Of a stretch of DNA of 64,000 bases, positions 33,328 to 45,192 are shown piece by piece. The DNA lies in contig JAUKUA010000007.1 of NCBI GenBank assembly GCA_030549175.1, forward strand, positions 1,612,001 to 1,676,000, given 5' to 3'. The notes under the pieces are model-generated. The model was not told where the DNA came from and ran no database searches. It worked only from the letters and a program-made list of their open reading frames with translations. The DNA is from Lasiosphaeris hirsuta. Lineage: Eukaryota; Ascomycota; Sordariomycetes; Sordariales; Lasiosphaeriaceae. Each line of letters starts with the position of its first letter. Within the stretch, counting starts at the first letter, position 1. The position numbers and the translations under genes were made by a program.

Positions 33328-36300
33328 ATGGCCGTTTTTTGTTGTTGCACCGCCCCTCGCTCGTCCAAGAACCGGTCCTCTGCCGCCAGGGACCATGCTG
33401 TCTTTCCCATGCCGCCGCCTCCCGCTCGCCTGCCAGGGCCGCTCAACTTGAACCCGGTAATTCCTGTGTCTGCTGGCACATCTCACAGGTCGTGCTCGTC
33501 TCCGCGGACGTCGGTCCCTACTGCCATAGTTCCTCTTGAGCCTGTAGAACTGGGCGAGCTGGTGATCGAGGATTCAGATAGTGACGAGGAGCTCGAGTCA
33601 GGGGCACACAGCAAGAGCACCAGCACCCTGCAGCTCGTCCGGACTCACATACGACGCCACCTATCTCAGGACTCGCTATCGCGGCGGAAAGCCCGCTCGG
33701 CTGTGGGCAGTACCCAGGAAGAGGTGGAGCGCCGGGCTGAGCTGAAGAGGCTCATGCACAAGCGGATACAAGAGGAGCTCCGCACTGAAGAGGGTCAGGA
33801 GACGCCCCGAAGCGACATCTCTTCTAGCCACCATCAGCATGGCAACTCCATCGATGTTCTACCTGGCGGAGGTCCCCGTGACAATCTCGAGTTCTCGGTC
33901 GCTGAGGATAGCAACCTGGATGCTCAAGGCACCAGCCAGATTGAATCGGATGTCAACACATACCGAGCCAGAGATGCATCATCCGACAACGTCGAAGACG
34001 ATCAACAAAACGGAGAACGTCGAGCAAGCTACCCCGATGCCCAATCCAAAACCACAGCTGGTCAAAGCCTTCTTCGAGAGCGGAGCTCCCTCCCTCATAT
34101 GCCTGTTTCACCCGATTTACTCCCCAGACGCTCTCCAAGTACCCATGATACATCTTCGCTGGGGTCTTGGCGACTATCCTATAGCGCTGGCCAGCTCGAC
34201 GAATTCTTAGGTTTCCCGGATAGGGGATACAACCCTAAAGACGGTAACTCAATTCGACAGCCTTCGCTTTCTCCGGGTTCAAGGTCCTCCGCCTCTCCGT
34301 CTCGAAGGATGCCATTCTCTGGTCATTCTCATTCCCTGTCACGATCCTATTCTTCCCCGGCCCGCCAGGGTACACCGGGCAATGAGCGATCGTCCAACAT
34401 GGACCAGTCGCCCCTGAGTACTTGGCTACGGAGCCAAGGTCTCCGATCCCGATCCCCTTCGCCTTCGGGCATTGGGACATCTGATCACGATGGCGACCAA
34501 GACGGGAGCGTCAAGGAAGCCGAAGTAGTATTCCTGAGGAGGTGCAGCTCTGTGCAAAACTATGCTATCCCCGAATCGGATATCCCACGCCCCGAAATAG
34601 TCCATTTGTACGATATGGACATTCACCGACAACTCGCCACTCGTGCGTTCAATACCCCGCAGGACTCTCCAGGTCCATCAGTGACAGGAAAACATGGTCC
34701 TCGTGGAGGTTCGAAAGGTGAACGCAACTCCACCATTTCGGATATTCAGCAGAAAGGGATCTTGGAGGAGCCAGAAAGCCATCAACCTGAAAAGATAAAG
34801 ATAAACAACACCCCAGCCGCAACTTTCACCAACCCTTCCTCGGTATATCCCTCGACCGGCAATAGCATGTATCCTAGTCCTGGTACCTCGTCTTACAACG
34901 TTCCCGAGTGGGCAGACCAAAAATATCCGATAGCATTTTCTTTACCAGGTTTCAACTGTGAGTTGTTGCTCTGTCTAGTCATAATAGCCTATGTCTAACG
35001 CGGTTCCAGGGCTTGATAATTCATACAACCCCCATTTGTCCAACTCATCAGAACAAAGTTCTCACCCAACGACCGGGGAGAGCTCGGATGGGAATGTCGC
35101 CAGTGAGGGAACTTACACGCAAACGAGACTAAACTCACCTCTAGCTACTTCAATCTCTCCCGGTCAGTCTGGCAAGGGAACCAAACCAGACTTTGTTGGG
35201 ACGAGCATCAGTCGTTTTCGGCTAGGACATGGCGCACCTGCTATGCTCGTCAATAGGTTTCGAAGGGAAGTTGACGAGCCGTCGGCAACTTCAGAGTCTA
35301 CAAGGCCTTCTCTACTGGCGCGACTGCATCTCACCTTTCCTAGGAGGGTCAAGCTAGCGTCTAGGACTTTTGATGGCGCGGCCGCTGAGGAGCAGCATCG
35401 ATTATCTCCCTTTTCACGAAGCCAGCTTGCTACCGGTACCTTCAGTCGTCCTCATTCGAGGGATAGTGAGAGAAGCGATCATCCCCACTACCCACCACAG
35501 ACTCCCGGGGCTTCGGATTGTGAAGACAGCGCAGCACACCTTTGGCAACAAGCCATCCGCGATGTGGCTCTGTTACGCAGCTCGGCAGCACAAAGGAGCA
35601 AAAACCACAACAGAAGCTGCAGCTTTCCTGATGGGGAACTTCGCAACAAGGGGAAGCGGGATGAATATGCCAGCCTTAAACACTTTAGTATCCCCCCTAC
35701 AAGCTTCGAGGCCAGGCCATTCGCGTTCATCTCGCCGATACGTCACAGAAGCAGCGCCTCGTCACCAGCTGGATGGTCAGGTGGAACGCCCCAGAAGACA
35801 CCCGAAACCCAGCAACAGATAACAATCAATGATTTTAAGCCAAATCCGTCCTCGGCAAACAGCAAGACTCGTGCAAGGCACTTCTCAATGATCCCGGAAT
35901 CGTGGGCCCGATTCCCATCCCATAATCGAGTAGAACGCAACGAGGCCGCAAAAGTCGCCGACGTTGTAACTGCAGGGGATCTCGCGAAATCTGCATCGGG
36001 GCAAGAAGCGATGAAGCGTTTCACGGAAAACGATGGGGGTCAAATTCAGCAGACCCCAAAGCCTGCCTCGCAGTCCATACCTGGAAGATTTGGGAGGGTA
36101 GTTAAATCGGGATTTACCAAGCTCATTCCGTCCCGAGCTTCCCAGGGCGGTGGAAGCCCGAAGTCTGCCAAGAGTAGCAAACGGAGCAGTGATCGCTGCC
36201 AAAGGAGCTTAGAGTATACAGAACTCGAGCTTCCGTCTGCGGAAGGCGGGTATCGGGAGCTGAGAGGGCTGGAGCATCAAATCCAGCACATGAAAGGCTC

Positions 36301-36907
36301 TCCTCGAGTACGATGCCCAGCTACCTTGCAAGACACATCGGCCAGCGGCGACAAAATTGCCCTCAGTACCAAGATGGCGACTTTGCTCCACACGGACGGG
36401 CCGTCTGAGAATGACCATAAACATACCTCAGTCTCTTCCCTTACTCGCCGCGTCCCGGCAACGCCAGCCAATGCTAAGAAGAGTGGAAGAGACTCGTCAA
36501 CAACAACCGACAAATTTCTGACACCGCTGAGCTCCATGTCCACTGCTCATGACAGCGCCTCGTTCCATTCATACCCGCAGTCGAGACCCCATTCTCGGAT
36601 ACTATCCCTTGCCGCGGAGACCGTCGCCGAAACTCCTTCTGATACCGTTTCGGTCAAGAGCGACACGGTCCTCGGCACAATGGCGCGCTCAGGGACGGCA
36701 TCTGACGTCGACTCTGGGTTTTGCGGCAGCACAGTCTGCGCGCCAAAGTTTGACACATGGAGTGGAAGATCAAGGACGCTCCCTTTTCTGCCTGTAGACA
36801 GACTCGGCTTTTCTGAACACATCCGAGAGAAACGGCCGTCGTGGGAGACGGGAGGCGGTGTTAGGAAGGGGGCTGTAATGATCAGCGACTCGGTAACGTC
36901 TATCTAA
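33328..36907 (+). CDS. Unrecognised Ser/Pro-rich protein with N-terminal Cys cluster
   Basis: Two exons, 33328-34957 and 35010-36907, about 1175 aa. The start MAVFCCC places three Cys at residues 5-7, a layout seen in lipid-anchored (palmitoylated) proteins; no Gly2 for myristoylation. An acidic patch (ELVIEDSDSDEELE) and a charged helix (QEEVERRAELKRLMHKRIQEELRTEEG) follow. The remainder is long, Ser/Thr/Pro-rich and disordered, with many RSxS and SP sites suggesting phosphorylation. A short conserved-looking block (WQQAIRDVALLRSSAAQRSKNHN) lies in exon 2. The C-terminal 100 residues include FCGSTVCAPKFDTWSGRSRTLPF, which may be a second motif. No family is recognised. Confidence 0.7.
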
Positions 36908-37508
36908 TATGGGGCAACGAATGTTTGAGCATGGGTCAAGGATTTGAAAGGGGTTCAGCTGTATTGTTTGAGTATTACAATGTCCCTAGGCGGGGCGATG
37001 CATGTATACTTGGCTTGCGACATGTTACTTAGAGGTTGAGTCGTTGCTGGATTGAACCGTATGGGTAATAGATCTGAAACATGTCTTTGGCCTCCGATCA
37101 GTTAGCCGTAGGCACAATATGGTAATAGATTATGAGGCTTGATTACCATGATAGGTCGGTGAGAGGTCATGACTTGGTGTCTTACGCCGCCTGTAAATTA
37201 GCCTCATGTCTCACAACCGACTTGCATCACCGAACGAACGAGTAATTTGGAAGAGATTAGTATTCTACGTTCTAGCTCGGTGTATGTGATAGGTCTATAT
37301 ATAGAAGAACTAGATAACAAAAATATTGTAGACTTCTTATTCCTTCTGTAAAGCTCTACGAAGTAGAATACGCCAACAGTGCTTTGCTGTGGACTATTAT
37401 CGAATGTGCTTTGTTGAAATGGGCCTCCAAAGATTTCTTGGTTCTTTACACATATCGCACCATTAGGTCTCCCCAACCACCTTTCCTCAAAGCAATATAC
37501 AGACTCAC
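36908..37508. other. 3'-3' intergenic with repeat-like AT-rich segment
   Basis: About 600 bp between convergent genes. The AT-rich part 37230-37380 is described separately; no gene is seen. Confidence 0.45.
37260..37378. repeat. Possible small mobile-element remnant with inverted ends
   Basis: An AT-rich segment bounded by GTATTCTAC (37260-37268) and its exact reverse complement GTAGAATAC (37363-37371). Similarity extends imperfectly inward on both sides. On - it reads TGTTGG...TATATATAGAC, like the start of a copia-type LTR with a TATA box. No clear target-site duplication is seen, and the far LTR end (CAACA) is not found. It could be a MITE, an LTR fragment or chance. Confidence 0.3.
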
Positions 37509-39671
37509 TCACACCTCCTCGGTCCCCATCAGGCCCTTCTCCCCGCCCACCACCGCATCTACCGGCACCGACGCAGCCGACCCCCAGCGCCCCCCAGCGC
37601 CTGCCGAACCCGTGCTGCTGCTGCCGCCGTCGCTCACCTGGTGATGCGACGTGGTGATGCCCTGGCTGAGGCGCGACTTGCGGCGCGCGCGCTGGTCCTC
37701 GATCTTGTGCGCCATCTCCTCGCGGCGCCGCCGCAGCGCGATGCAGAACTTGCTGTTGGCGCGGATCCGCTCGCCCTGCCACAGGAAGAGGAACGGCACG
37801 CCGCACATCAGCAGGCTGACTCCGCCCAGCAGCGAGCAGGCGCCCGAGATGCCCAGCGCGGCGAACATGGGCGTCGTGGCGAGCGGGAGCACGGTCGCGA
37901 GCAGGGAGCGTGTGGTGGAAGCCGCGGCGTTGGCTGAGGCTGCGAAGACTTCGTAGGCGTCGGTTAGGTAGTTTCTATGCGGGAGTTAGTGACAGTAGGA
38001 AAAAAGGGGGGAAGGGAGACGGACAGCAGGGCTTGGAAGATGCACATGAATCCCATGCCAAAGGGGACGCCGGCCAGCATGGGCACATAGAAGGGGACGG
38101 GCTCGCGCGCGGTCCAGCCCAGCCAGAAGAGAGAGACGGCGAAGAGGGGCCCGCCGATGCAGGCGAGCGGGAGGCGGCGGGATTCCTCCTGGCGGGTCCA
38201 GGGCGCGTCGCGCTCCCGCGCCCGGTGCAGGATGCTGTCGTAGGCCCAGAAGACGGGGAGGGCGAGCAGGCAGCCGCCGCCGATGGCGAGGTAGGTCAGG
38301 CCGCATTGGCCCGGGGTCAGGCCGTAGAGGCCCTGGAAGATGATGGGGAAGGCTTCGAAGCACATGTAGAAGATGGCGTAGCAGAGCGCGAGGTAGGCGC
38401 AGCTGGTGTTGACGATGGGCTCGAATACGATCATACGGATCGGGCGGGCGAGGACGACGGTGGTGAATTCTGTGAAGCTCTTCTTCTCGAGCTCGTGGGG
38501 TGCCACGACGCGCGCTGCTGGGTATTCTTTCCGGATCGCCTTGGCTCTGCGCAGAAGCAGGACCGGGCTAAAGGTCTCGGGAAGGAACACCAAGGGGATC
38601 AGAGTGGCGCCCGCATATATCAACCCGACCCAGAAGGTCCAACGCCATCCGATGGTAGGAGCAGTGTACCCTGAGATGATAGGGGCAAGCAGGGGTCCAA
38701 ATAGGGTCGTCTGGGTAACGTGAATTTGTTAGTGGTAGACCATGGAGAAAAGGGGGTCACAACATACCGCAAAGAAAAGCCCCATGCTGCGGCCTCGACT
38801 CCTTGGATCGCCGTGTGTGTCGGCGATCATCCCCGGTACAATAGCGATCGGGGCGCTGGCAAAGACTCCGGTGAGTAGCCGGAAGACGAGAAATACAGGC
38901 CAGTTTGGCGCAAGGGCACATGCCATTGTAAACACAGTGAACATGGAAAAGGTTGATAGCGTGAGGTTCTTTCGCCCGAACTGCTCGCTGAGAGGAGCCC
39001 ACACAATTGGTCCTGATCTGTATTAGTCTCGGTTTGTGTAGGGTCATATCAATGCTTAGAATGCTCACCCATTACATATCCTATCGGCGGTTAGTCAACT
39101 CCTGTTACCAAGGGCGGGCAATAGACCACTTACCGATGAGATATACCGAAATGGGCAAAACCTTCTGCTGTTGTGAAACAACGTCCCACTCGTCTGTGAT
39201 GAAGGGCAGAGCATTGCTCGGCAGCGCGCTCCCCATGGTGGAGTTGATGATCAACATCATCGTCGTGAGCAAGATGCAATTCTTCCTCTGCGGTGACCAG
39301 TTGTATGGGTTTTCGGGATCCTCCTCCTCCCATGCGACGATGGTATCCTCGTCGTCATATTCACTACTTGAATTTTCGGGGCCGCTCTCGAACGGGATGG
39401 CCTCTCTGGCCCGTATGACTTCTCTTGGAGGAAGAAAGTCGTCCGGCACAATGCTGTCTTTGGAGTGTATCGATCCGTCTTTTTGAGGGCTCGCTTCTGT
39501 CGAAACACCGTCTGGCGATAGCGTATCCTCGGATGGCTGAATAGGGGGGGATTCAGGCCGAGCTTGGTGTTCAACAAGGGGAAACTGATGGGGCTGGGGA
39601 GACTCGGGCTGGAGAGACTGCCCACACCCATCGGGCTGTGGCATATCCGGAGAGACTGTTTGAGGCTCCAT
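37509..39671 (-). CDS. Major facilitator superfamily transporter, DHA1 (drug/polyamine) type
   Basis: A plasma-membrane H+ antiporter of the DHA1 family. Five exons on -: 39671-39134, 39080-39069 (12 nt), 39012-38768, 38710-38025 and 37974-37509, about 648 aa. An acidic, Pro-rich cytosolic N-terminus of about 120 residues precedes the Trp-containing NPYNWSPQRKN entry motif typical of DHA1 and polyamine carriers. Motif A reads [10 protein letters not shown]. Twelve helices can be traced, with a central loop around ETFSPVLLLRRAKAIRKEYP (LPETF motif present). The 12-nt microexon restores [25 protein letters not shown]; leaving it out would delete four residues but keep frame. The C-terminal tail is Arg-rich then Ser/Gly-rich. 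Substrate cannot be inferred. Confidence 0.87.
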
Positions 39672-41413
39672 CGAGATGAATAAAAATAATGAATAGGTGA
39701 GGTTTCCAGTGGCAGGGACGCTCGAAGCCCGGGTTGGAACGATCTTTAACAGGCCACGGCAGTCTCTTCAGGGGAGGGCATACAGACACAAGACACAGAG
39801 CCCAAGAACCAAGAGGGAATCTGGGGAAGAAATAGCCCAACTGGCACCCGGCCATTTTTTAGAAAAAGCACCATTACTGACGTGAACGTCCCATCTCACG
39901 CGTTGCAAAGGAGCCCGTGCCGCAGGAAAGCGTGGTCAACGGCAAGTCGGGTATCGCATAACGGTCGTGCGTTAACCTCCGCGAAACCTTGCATTCAAGG
40001 GCCTGGCTAGCTTGTCGGGAGCGATCGATCGGCTCTGTTGCCGCCGTAACCGACTCGCCGGTGAGCAGGAGGACGATGCACTAGAGAGTGGCGTTTCTTA
40101 GATCGGATATGCTTTCGACGGCGGCAGGATGTTGCCTTACAACCTAAAGGACAACGGGGTGATAGCAGGATGTAAAAGTCTAACGGCATCATATGTGCAT
40201 ACGCAATTCCCATGTTGTCACAGGGCATCGAGGTGGATATAGCTGAAATCAGTCTGCAAAGTGCCACGGCAGAGGAATATCAAGGGAGTCGTGGCCGAGC
40301 GGGGATCGTTGACCAAACTCGCTTGAGGTTAAGGCGCCGAGAAGGGTTGGGGCTGGTGGCTAACTTCTTTACGTATGTCGCTTGTAGAGCTGTCTTGGAA
40401 GGCATCCATAAGCTTAGCGGGAATAACTTCGCAGCTCATTGCATCTCTCTTCTGCCCAAAAACCCCTGAGACGCAAAGCCGGCAACCTCGGTGGTAGAGT
40501 TGATCAAGCGGGACGAGGCGGGTTTGTGGCCTGAGTGATGCCCATAAGCTATGCAGATTGACGTTGTTTGTCTGAGCTAGCATTACGAACGAGATCGATG
40601 CTGTGTTGCTCGACTTAGTAGGCCAGATTTGAAACCGACGGGCCCAAGATATCGGCGGTAGGCGTAAGGCTCGGCGCCTTGACTTCTTTTAGACACGCGG
40701 TAGCCCTGGTTTTACTTCGCCGGCTCCCACAGCGCCATGACGTTAATCCATTATGCACGAGACGCTAGAAGGGACGGATCTGATATAACGATCGAAAGAC
40801 GAGTGGAGGGGGCCTGACTAACGCAGGGCACTAAGCAGGCACTCGATAGTTACTTGCTAGGTAGCTCAAATAGCTGTATCGGCCGGCACCAGTGGCATGC
40901 GTTTCCTTGGATCGAAGCGTTAGCTCGCAACAGACAACCCGCCATGTCTTCCTACTAGTTGCCAACAGAGCTTATATCAACAAAACAAACAGTCGCCAAA
41001 TAGTCGGAGTGCAGGTAAGTATATCGGGGTATGGGGTGAGGACCACACACTATGCATTAGAAAAAGGGCGCTGCAGCACCGCTGACCTTTTGTCTTGCAA
41101 AGGAAATGGTACCTAGTGCCTGGGCGTCCTGCACGATCCCGACTTGAATAAGCCTCCACAAGAAAGTTCCGTGAATAAATCTTTGCGCAGGAGTCAGTAG
41201 TCATCGTTCCCAACCCCTGGGCGAATGGCGATGTCGGAAGTCGGAGGACGATGATTGGAACACGAGGCGCCCGTCCGGAACTTCTCGCCCGAGCCGAATC
41301 CATCGACCCTGGGATGGTATGGCCACAGTGGACTAATGATAATGTGGTCATCGAGGAACGCCGTGAGGCTCACATGCCCGACACTCTTATTGAAAGGGGG
41401 CCGGCATCTGCCA
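39672..41413. other. 1.7-kb gene-free stretch
   Basis: The widest unexplained spacer apart from 58.2-60.3 kb. Open frames on both strands are short and unlike each other. A TGGCCGAGCGG box resembling a Pol III A box occurs at 40292-40302, but no matching cloverleaf or B box follows. It may be a decayed repeat; I see no preserved element ends. Confidence 0.4.
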
Positions 41414-42002
41414 TCATGTCTCGAGATTGATACTTCTCCCAAATCTTGCATATAGCTCAACCTTCAGCTGCGTCATTGCTTGACGGATACCACCCATCTT
41501 GTCCTCGAGCTCCGAGATCTCCTCCTCGACCTTTGTGGTCGAGACACTAAGCATTTCCTGCGCCTGGGGCAGCGGCACATGAAAGAAGGCATCGCCGACC
41601 TTGTAACTACCCCGCTTTTCAGCATGCGTTCTGATTGCAGACTGACGGAATGCACTTACGGGATGATGTCGTCGTCGTCTGCGAGCTCAAGCTCGGCGGT
41701 TATATCATCGAGTTCTTCCTTCTCCTTCTGTGTAGAGTTTCAGTAGCAGGCCAAGCTAGCGAGTAGTTGGTCTGGGCCAGAAACTGACGTTCTTCGCCTT
41801 CAGTTCCTCCTCAATCGATAGCTCGTGTTGGTGCAGACGACTGAACTGGTTGATCTTGTCCTGGTCTTCTCGTCGAACCTCGATCTCTTCGCCGACCGCA
41901 TCCTCGTCCTCCTTCGATAGCTGCCCAGCCAAGTGTCAGCAGAGACTCCCAGCACGCAATGAGAATGAAGACCATTAGTTTAGTTACCATGCGTCTATTC
42001 AT
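41414..42002 (-). CDS. Prefoldin subunit 4
   Basis: A beta-class subunit of the hexameric prefoldin chaperone, which passes nascent actin and tubulin to the chaperonin CCT. Four exons on -: 42002-41988 (15 nt), 41920-41789, 41727-41660 and 41606-41414, about 135 aa. The start MNRRM-LSKEDED resembles other fungal subunit-4 proteins. Coiled-coil helices flank the beta-hairpin region: QINQFSRLHQHE-type helix first, then YKVGDAFFHVPLPQAQEML for the hairpins, and KVEEEISELEDKMGGIRQAMTQLKVELYARFG as the second coil. The 15-nt first exon is only recognisable by homology. It is divergent from the CENP-W-like gene. Confidence 0.9.
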
Positions 42003-42364
42003 TGGGCTGTTGTTGGGGATTGAGAGTTAGTTGGTCGGGAGGAGATATTCTTTATCTGTTCTCTTGATGCGGCTCTTGGACAGTCGTTGTCAGGCAGAGA
42101 GAGCTCCCCAACGTGACCCCACACCGACGACAAAAAGTCGACTAGGATTATTTTGGCGGGGTTGCGTGCCCCCCACCCGATTGGCTAGTCACCTTGACCC
42201 CTGCTAAATCAACAAGCTTCGAGCAAACACCGTCGGCTCCCAGCTTTGACCACAGCTCGAACCCCCAACGCATACCTCAACCGCTGGCAGCAAACTTTTC
42301 CTCTCGTGCAATCATAAAACGAGAAATACGATATAGCTGGAAACTCAAGTGTGAAGGCATCAGA
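42003..42364. promoter_or_regulatory. Bidirectional promoter prefoldin 4 / CENP-W-like
   Basis: A 362-bp spacer between two divergent starts. No gene is seen. No TATA box is evident. Confidence 0.5.
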
Positions 42365-42773
42365 ATGGCGCCAGGACAAAAACTCTATCCGCGATCTACA
42401 GTCAAGAAGATCGTCAAGGCTCACTCGGGCTGCAACGTGAGCAAGAATGTGGACGTGATGGTACCGTTTCCCCTGTATCCCGACGCGTCAACGAATCATC
42501 CTCTGACAGGTAATCTTCTCTAGATATTTCTGGACTATGTGTTGTTTATGCAAACGTAAGAAAATGGCCAATTTGGAGTCAAATGAACCATCTGACACAG
42601 GGAACAGCCTGATGAAAGAGGCAACCATCGAAGCGAAGCAAGGAGGAGAAAGAGGCGTTACAGCCCGAAGTGTCAGGAGAGCCACTGGGGTGAGCACTGG
42701 TTTTCCTCGGCCTTCAATTCGTACGGCTGACGTGACGACCATCTAGGATACTCTCGCCAAGTTCAAGGGGTGA
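42365..42773 (+). CDS. Histone-fold kinetochore protein, CENP-W/Wip1-like
   Basis: A small histone-fold protein of about 78 aa, from exons 42365-42460, 42524-42555 (32 nt), 42608-42689 and 42747-42773. It contains a basic N-terminus with YPRSTVKKIVKAHS and the helix IFLDYVLFMQTLMKEATIEAKQ, then GVTARSVRRATGDTLAKFKG. The size, the helix-strand-helix layout and the C-terminal RxxxxxTLxxFKG ending fit fungal CENP-W (Wip1), the partner of CENP-T at the inner kinetochore. Other single histone-fold proteins (Mhf-type, CBF/NF-Y-like) are possible alternatives. Three introns in a 237-nt coding sequence is notable. Confidence 0.72.
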
Positions 42774-43623
42774 TGCAGTCCGTGGACATATATAAAAGGA
42801 GCTAGGCAACAAACAATACCCAACACTTGACCACACCAATGTGTTGAATACCTGGTCGAGGTCGCGCCAGGGAGGACATGAGGGTTGATGATAGTGCATC
42901 AACGCCCCAAGGTGTCAAGGGGACTTGGTGGAGACTATGGATTGGCCAGGGCTGAGTGCGGCCAGCGAGTCAAGTGTGGGGATGAGGGATGAGGTCGTTG
43001 ATGCAGACAGTAACCGGCAAACAGTCACCAGCGTGCGCACACACTTTTGCAGCCCTCGCGCTTACACGTGTGTGCCAGATTCAGAGCCTGCAAATACCGT
43101 GCGAAGTAAATGATAGCGATGAGCGGGCGCGTAAGCGGTTATTAGAAAATAATTATAGAATTAAACAATACCTAAGCCAATGTAGCGCTGGAAATCAAAA
43201 TTCTTCTTGTTGCTTCGGCTTGCTTCTGCGCTTCTGTCTGAATGAGCTCCAATCCGCGACTGAGGGAGAAGGAGGGGCGCCTGGCCCGTGTGCCAGCCGT
43301 GTCTAGGCAGGAGGCACCGACGACGGGAGCTCGCCCAGGGGATCTGAACCTCAAAAAATTTCCAAACCCGTTGCAGCTCTCAGCAAACCTGTCAACATCG
43401 CATTTTGCCCAACACCAGGTGAATTTCTTCGCCCACAAGCTCAGCTACCCGGCCATCATTCACATCTTCCCACCTTCGCCCCCTAATTCCCCCTCTCGTC
43501 TAGAGCTGCTCATCAGCCCACCCAACCGAGTTACCTCAAAAACAAACAGTACCTTTGGCCTGTTCCGTTTCAGCTCGTCGCCCCAACAAAAAAGCTACGC
43601 TGAGCTTGCGTACTCAATTCACA
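42774..43623. other. Intergenic with an orphan TATA-like box
   Basis: About 850 bp. TATATAAAAG at 42789-42798 is a strong TATA-like match placed far (over 800 bp) from the next start codon, which might drive a non-coding transcript. An AT-rich patch lies at about 43138-43175. No conserved product is seen. Confidence 0.4.
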
Positions 43624-45192
43624 ATGACTTCTTCGAGCGTCCAGAACCCGCCTGCTCAGAACGAGTCTAAGGCATCTAAGAAGAAGAAGTCTAAGGTTGA
43701 GCGCACCGAGTCCCCCGCGCCCGCTGCCGCAACCCCAGAGAAGGCCAGCTCGGTTGCTGCCGGCGACCAGGATGACCTCTTCGAGAGCACCTACATCCGC
43801 GAGTACCAAAAGTGAGCTACGCATCCGGGTTTTCGTCCCTCCACAGTATTGCTAACATCCTTCACAGGAACATCCGTAATATCTCCAAGAAGATCGTGAG
43901 TTGTGCCAAGCTGATTGCTGAACCCGCGTGTCCGTAACCAACCACTGACAATCATCTCTAGACCAACCTTTCGCGCGTCAGCGACCTAGTAGCAGAGCAC
44001 CCAGGCAAGACTCTCGACGAGCTTGTGGCGCTCAAGATCATCAATGCCGACCAAAAGGCTTCGCAGCTCAAGAAGCCGGCTCTTCAGGCCCAGCTGTTCC
44101 AACTCGAGGAGCAGCTCGCCCAGCACAGAAAGATCGAGCAGGAGCACCGTGCCCGCATAGCTGAGCACGAGAAAGCCCTGACCGACAAGTTTGAGAAGGA
44201 AAAGGCTGAACTGGTCGCCGAGATCAAGGAGAAGGCCGAGGCAGAGGCTAGCGCGGCGCTCAAGACCAACTTGCTGATCTTGTCGCAATTCCTTCGCCTA
44301 GCGGCCGCTCGCCGCGCGGAGGATATCGACAGCACGGCCGACGAGAATATGGCTCTCGAGGGTGTTCTGCTCCACATCTACTCCGGCGATGAGAATGCGG
44401 TTGCGACTATGCTGAAGCTCGTCAACGGCGCCGATGAGCAGACGCACAGTACTGTCGGCGACCTCCTCCAGACGACTTGTAAGCGTCCCCGTACCCACCC
44501 ATATCACCACCTTGTACTAACCCGCTGTAGATGCACAGGTTAAGCAAGCGTCTATTGCCCATGCGGCACCCTTGTTCCCTGCTGAGGTCGTTGCTCAGCC
44601 CACCGAACTCGAGGCCGAGGCCGCTGACCCTATCGAGACCAAGGACGAGCCAGAGGCTGATCCGACTGTTGTCAACGCCGGCCTTACCGAGATCGATGAG
44701 GGCTCTGCTACCGTCCTAACCAACGGCCATACTTCCGAGCCTTCGGCTGCTGATAGCGCCCCTAGCAATGCGGACGTCACTGACAGTGCTGCTAACGCGG
44801 CTGGAGAGAGCCAGTGGGATACCGGTAACGACATGACCATGTCGCAGGAGTGGGTCGATGTGAAGGTTCCTGCGGAGTCTGGCGAAGTTGAGCAGACTGA
44901 GCCTCAGCCGACTGCCACACCCGTTGCCCCGGCAGCCAACCCTTCGTGGGCCGATGATCATCCCGAGGCTACTGAGGCCCCCGCTGCTGCTGCCGATCCC
45001 AACGATGGCTTCCACCAGGTTCAGCGCAACCGCGGTAACCGTGAGGGTGCTCCTCGCGGTCGTGGCGACCGTGGCGGCCACCGTGGCCGTGGAGGATATC
45101 GGGGCGAAGGGCGGGGCCGCGGTCGTGGCGGCCAGCGCGGAGAGCGCGGAGGCAATCCGTCTCGTCCCCGTCGCGGTGGCGAGGAGCACTAG
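43624..45192 (+). CDS. YAG7-like RGG-box protein
   Basis: Exons 43624-43811, 43868-43895 (28 nt), 43962-44478 and 44531-45192 give about 464 aa. The N-terminus is Lys-rich (SKKKKSKVER). A long coiled coil covers about residues 80-160 (LKKPALQAQLFQLEEQLAQ through KAELVAEIKEKAE). A helical block with LSQFLRLAAARR and MALEGVLLHIYSGDENAV matches the fungal YAG7 family. An acidic, Ala/Glu/Pro-rich linker with SQWDTGND and NPSWADDHPE segments follows. The C-terminus is an RGG/RGR-rich tail, a typical RNA- or G-quadruplex-binding module. The role is inferred as RNA-associated. Confidence 0.72.

Noticed and set aside
37910..38674. 254-codon open frame on + opposite the MFS transporter
   Set aside because: It is the complement of strongly coding transporter exons with GC-rich third positions; its translation is low complexity (Gly/Glu/Asp-rich) with no domain.
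40292..40302. tRNA-like A box TGGCCGAGCGG
   Set aside because: No acceptor stem, anticodon arm or B box can be paired with it.
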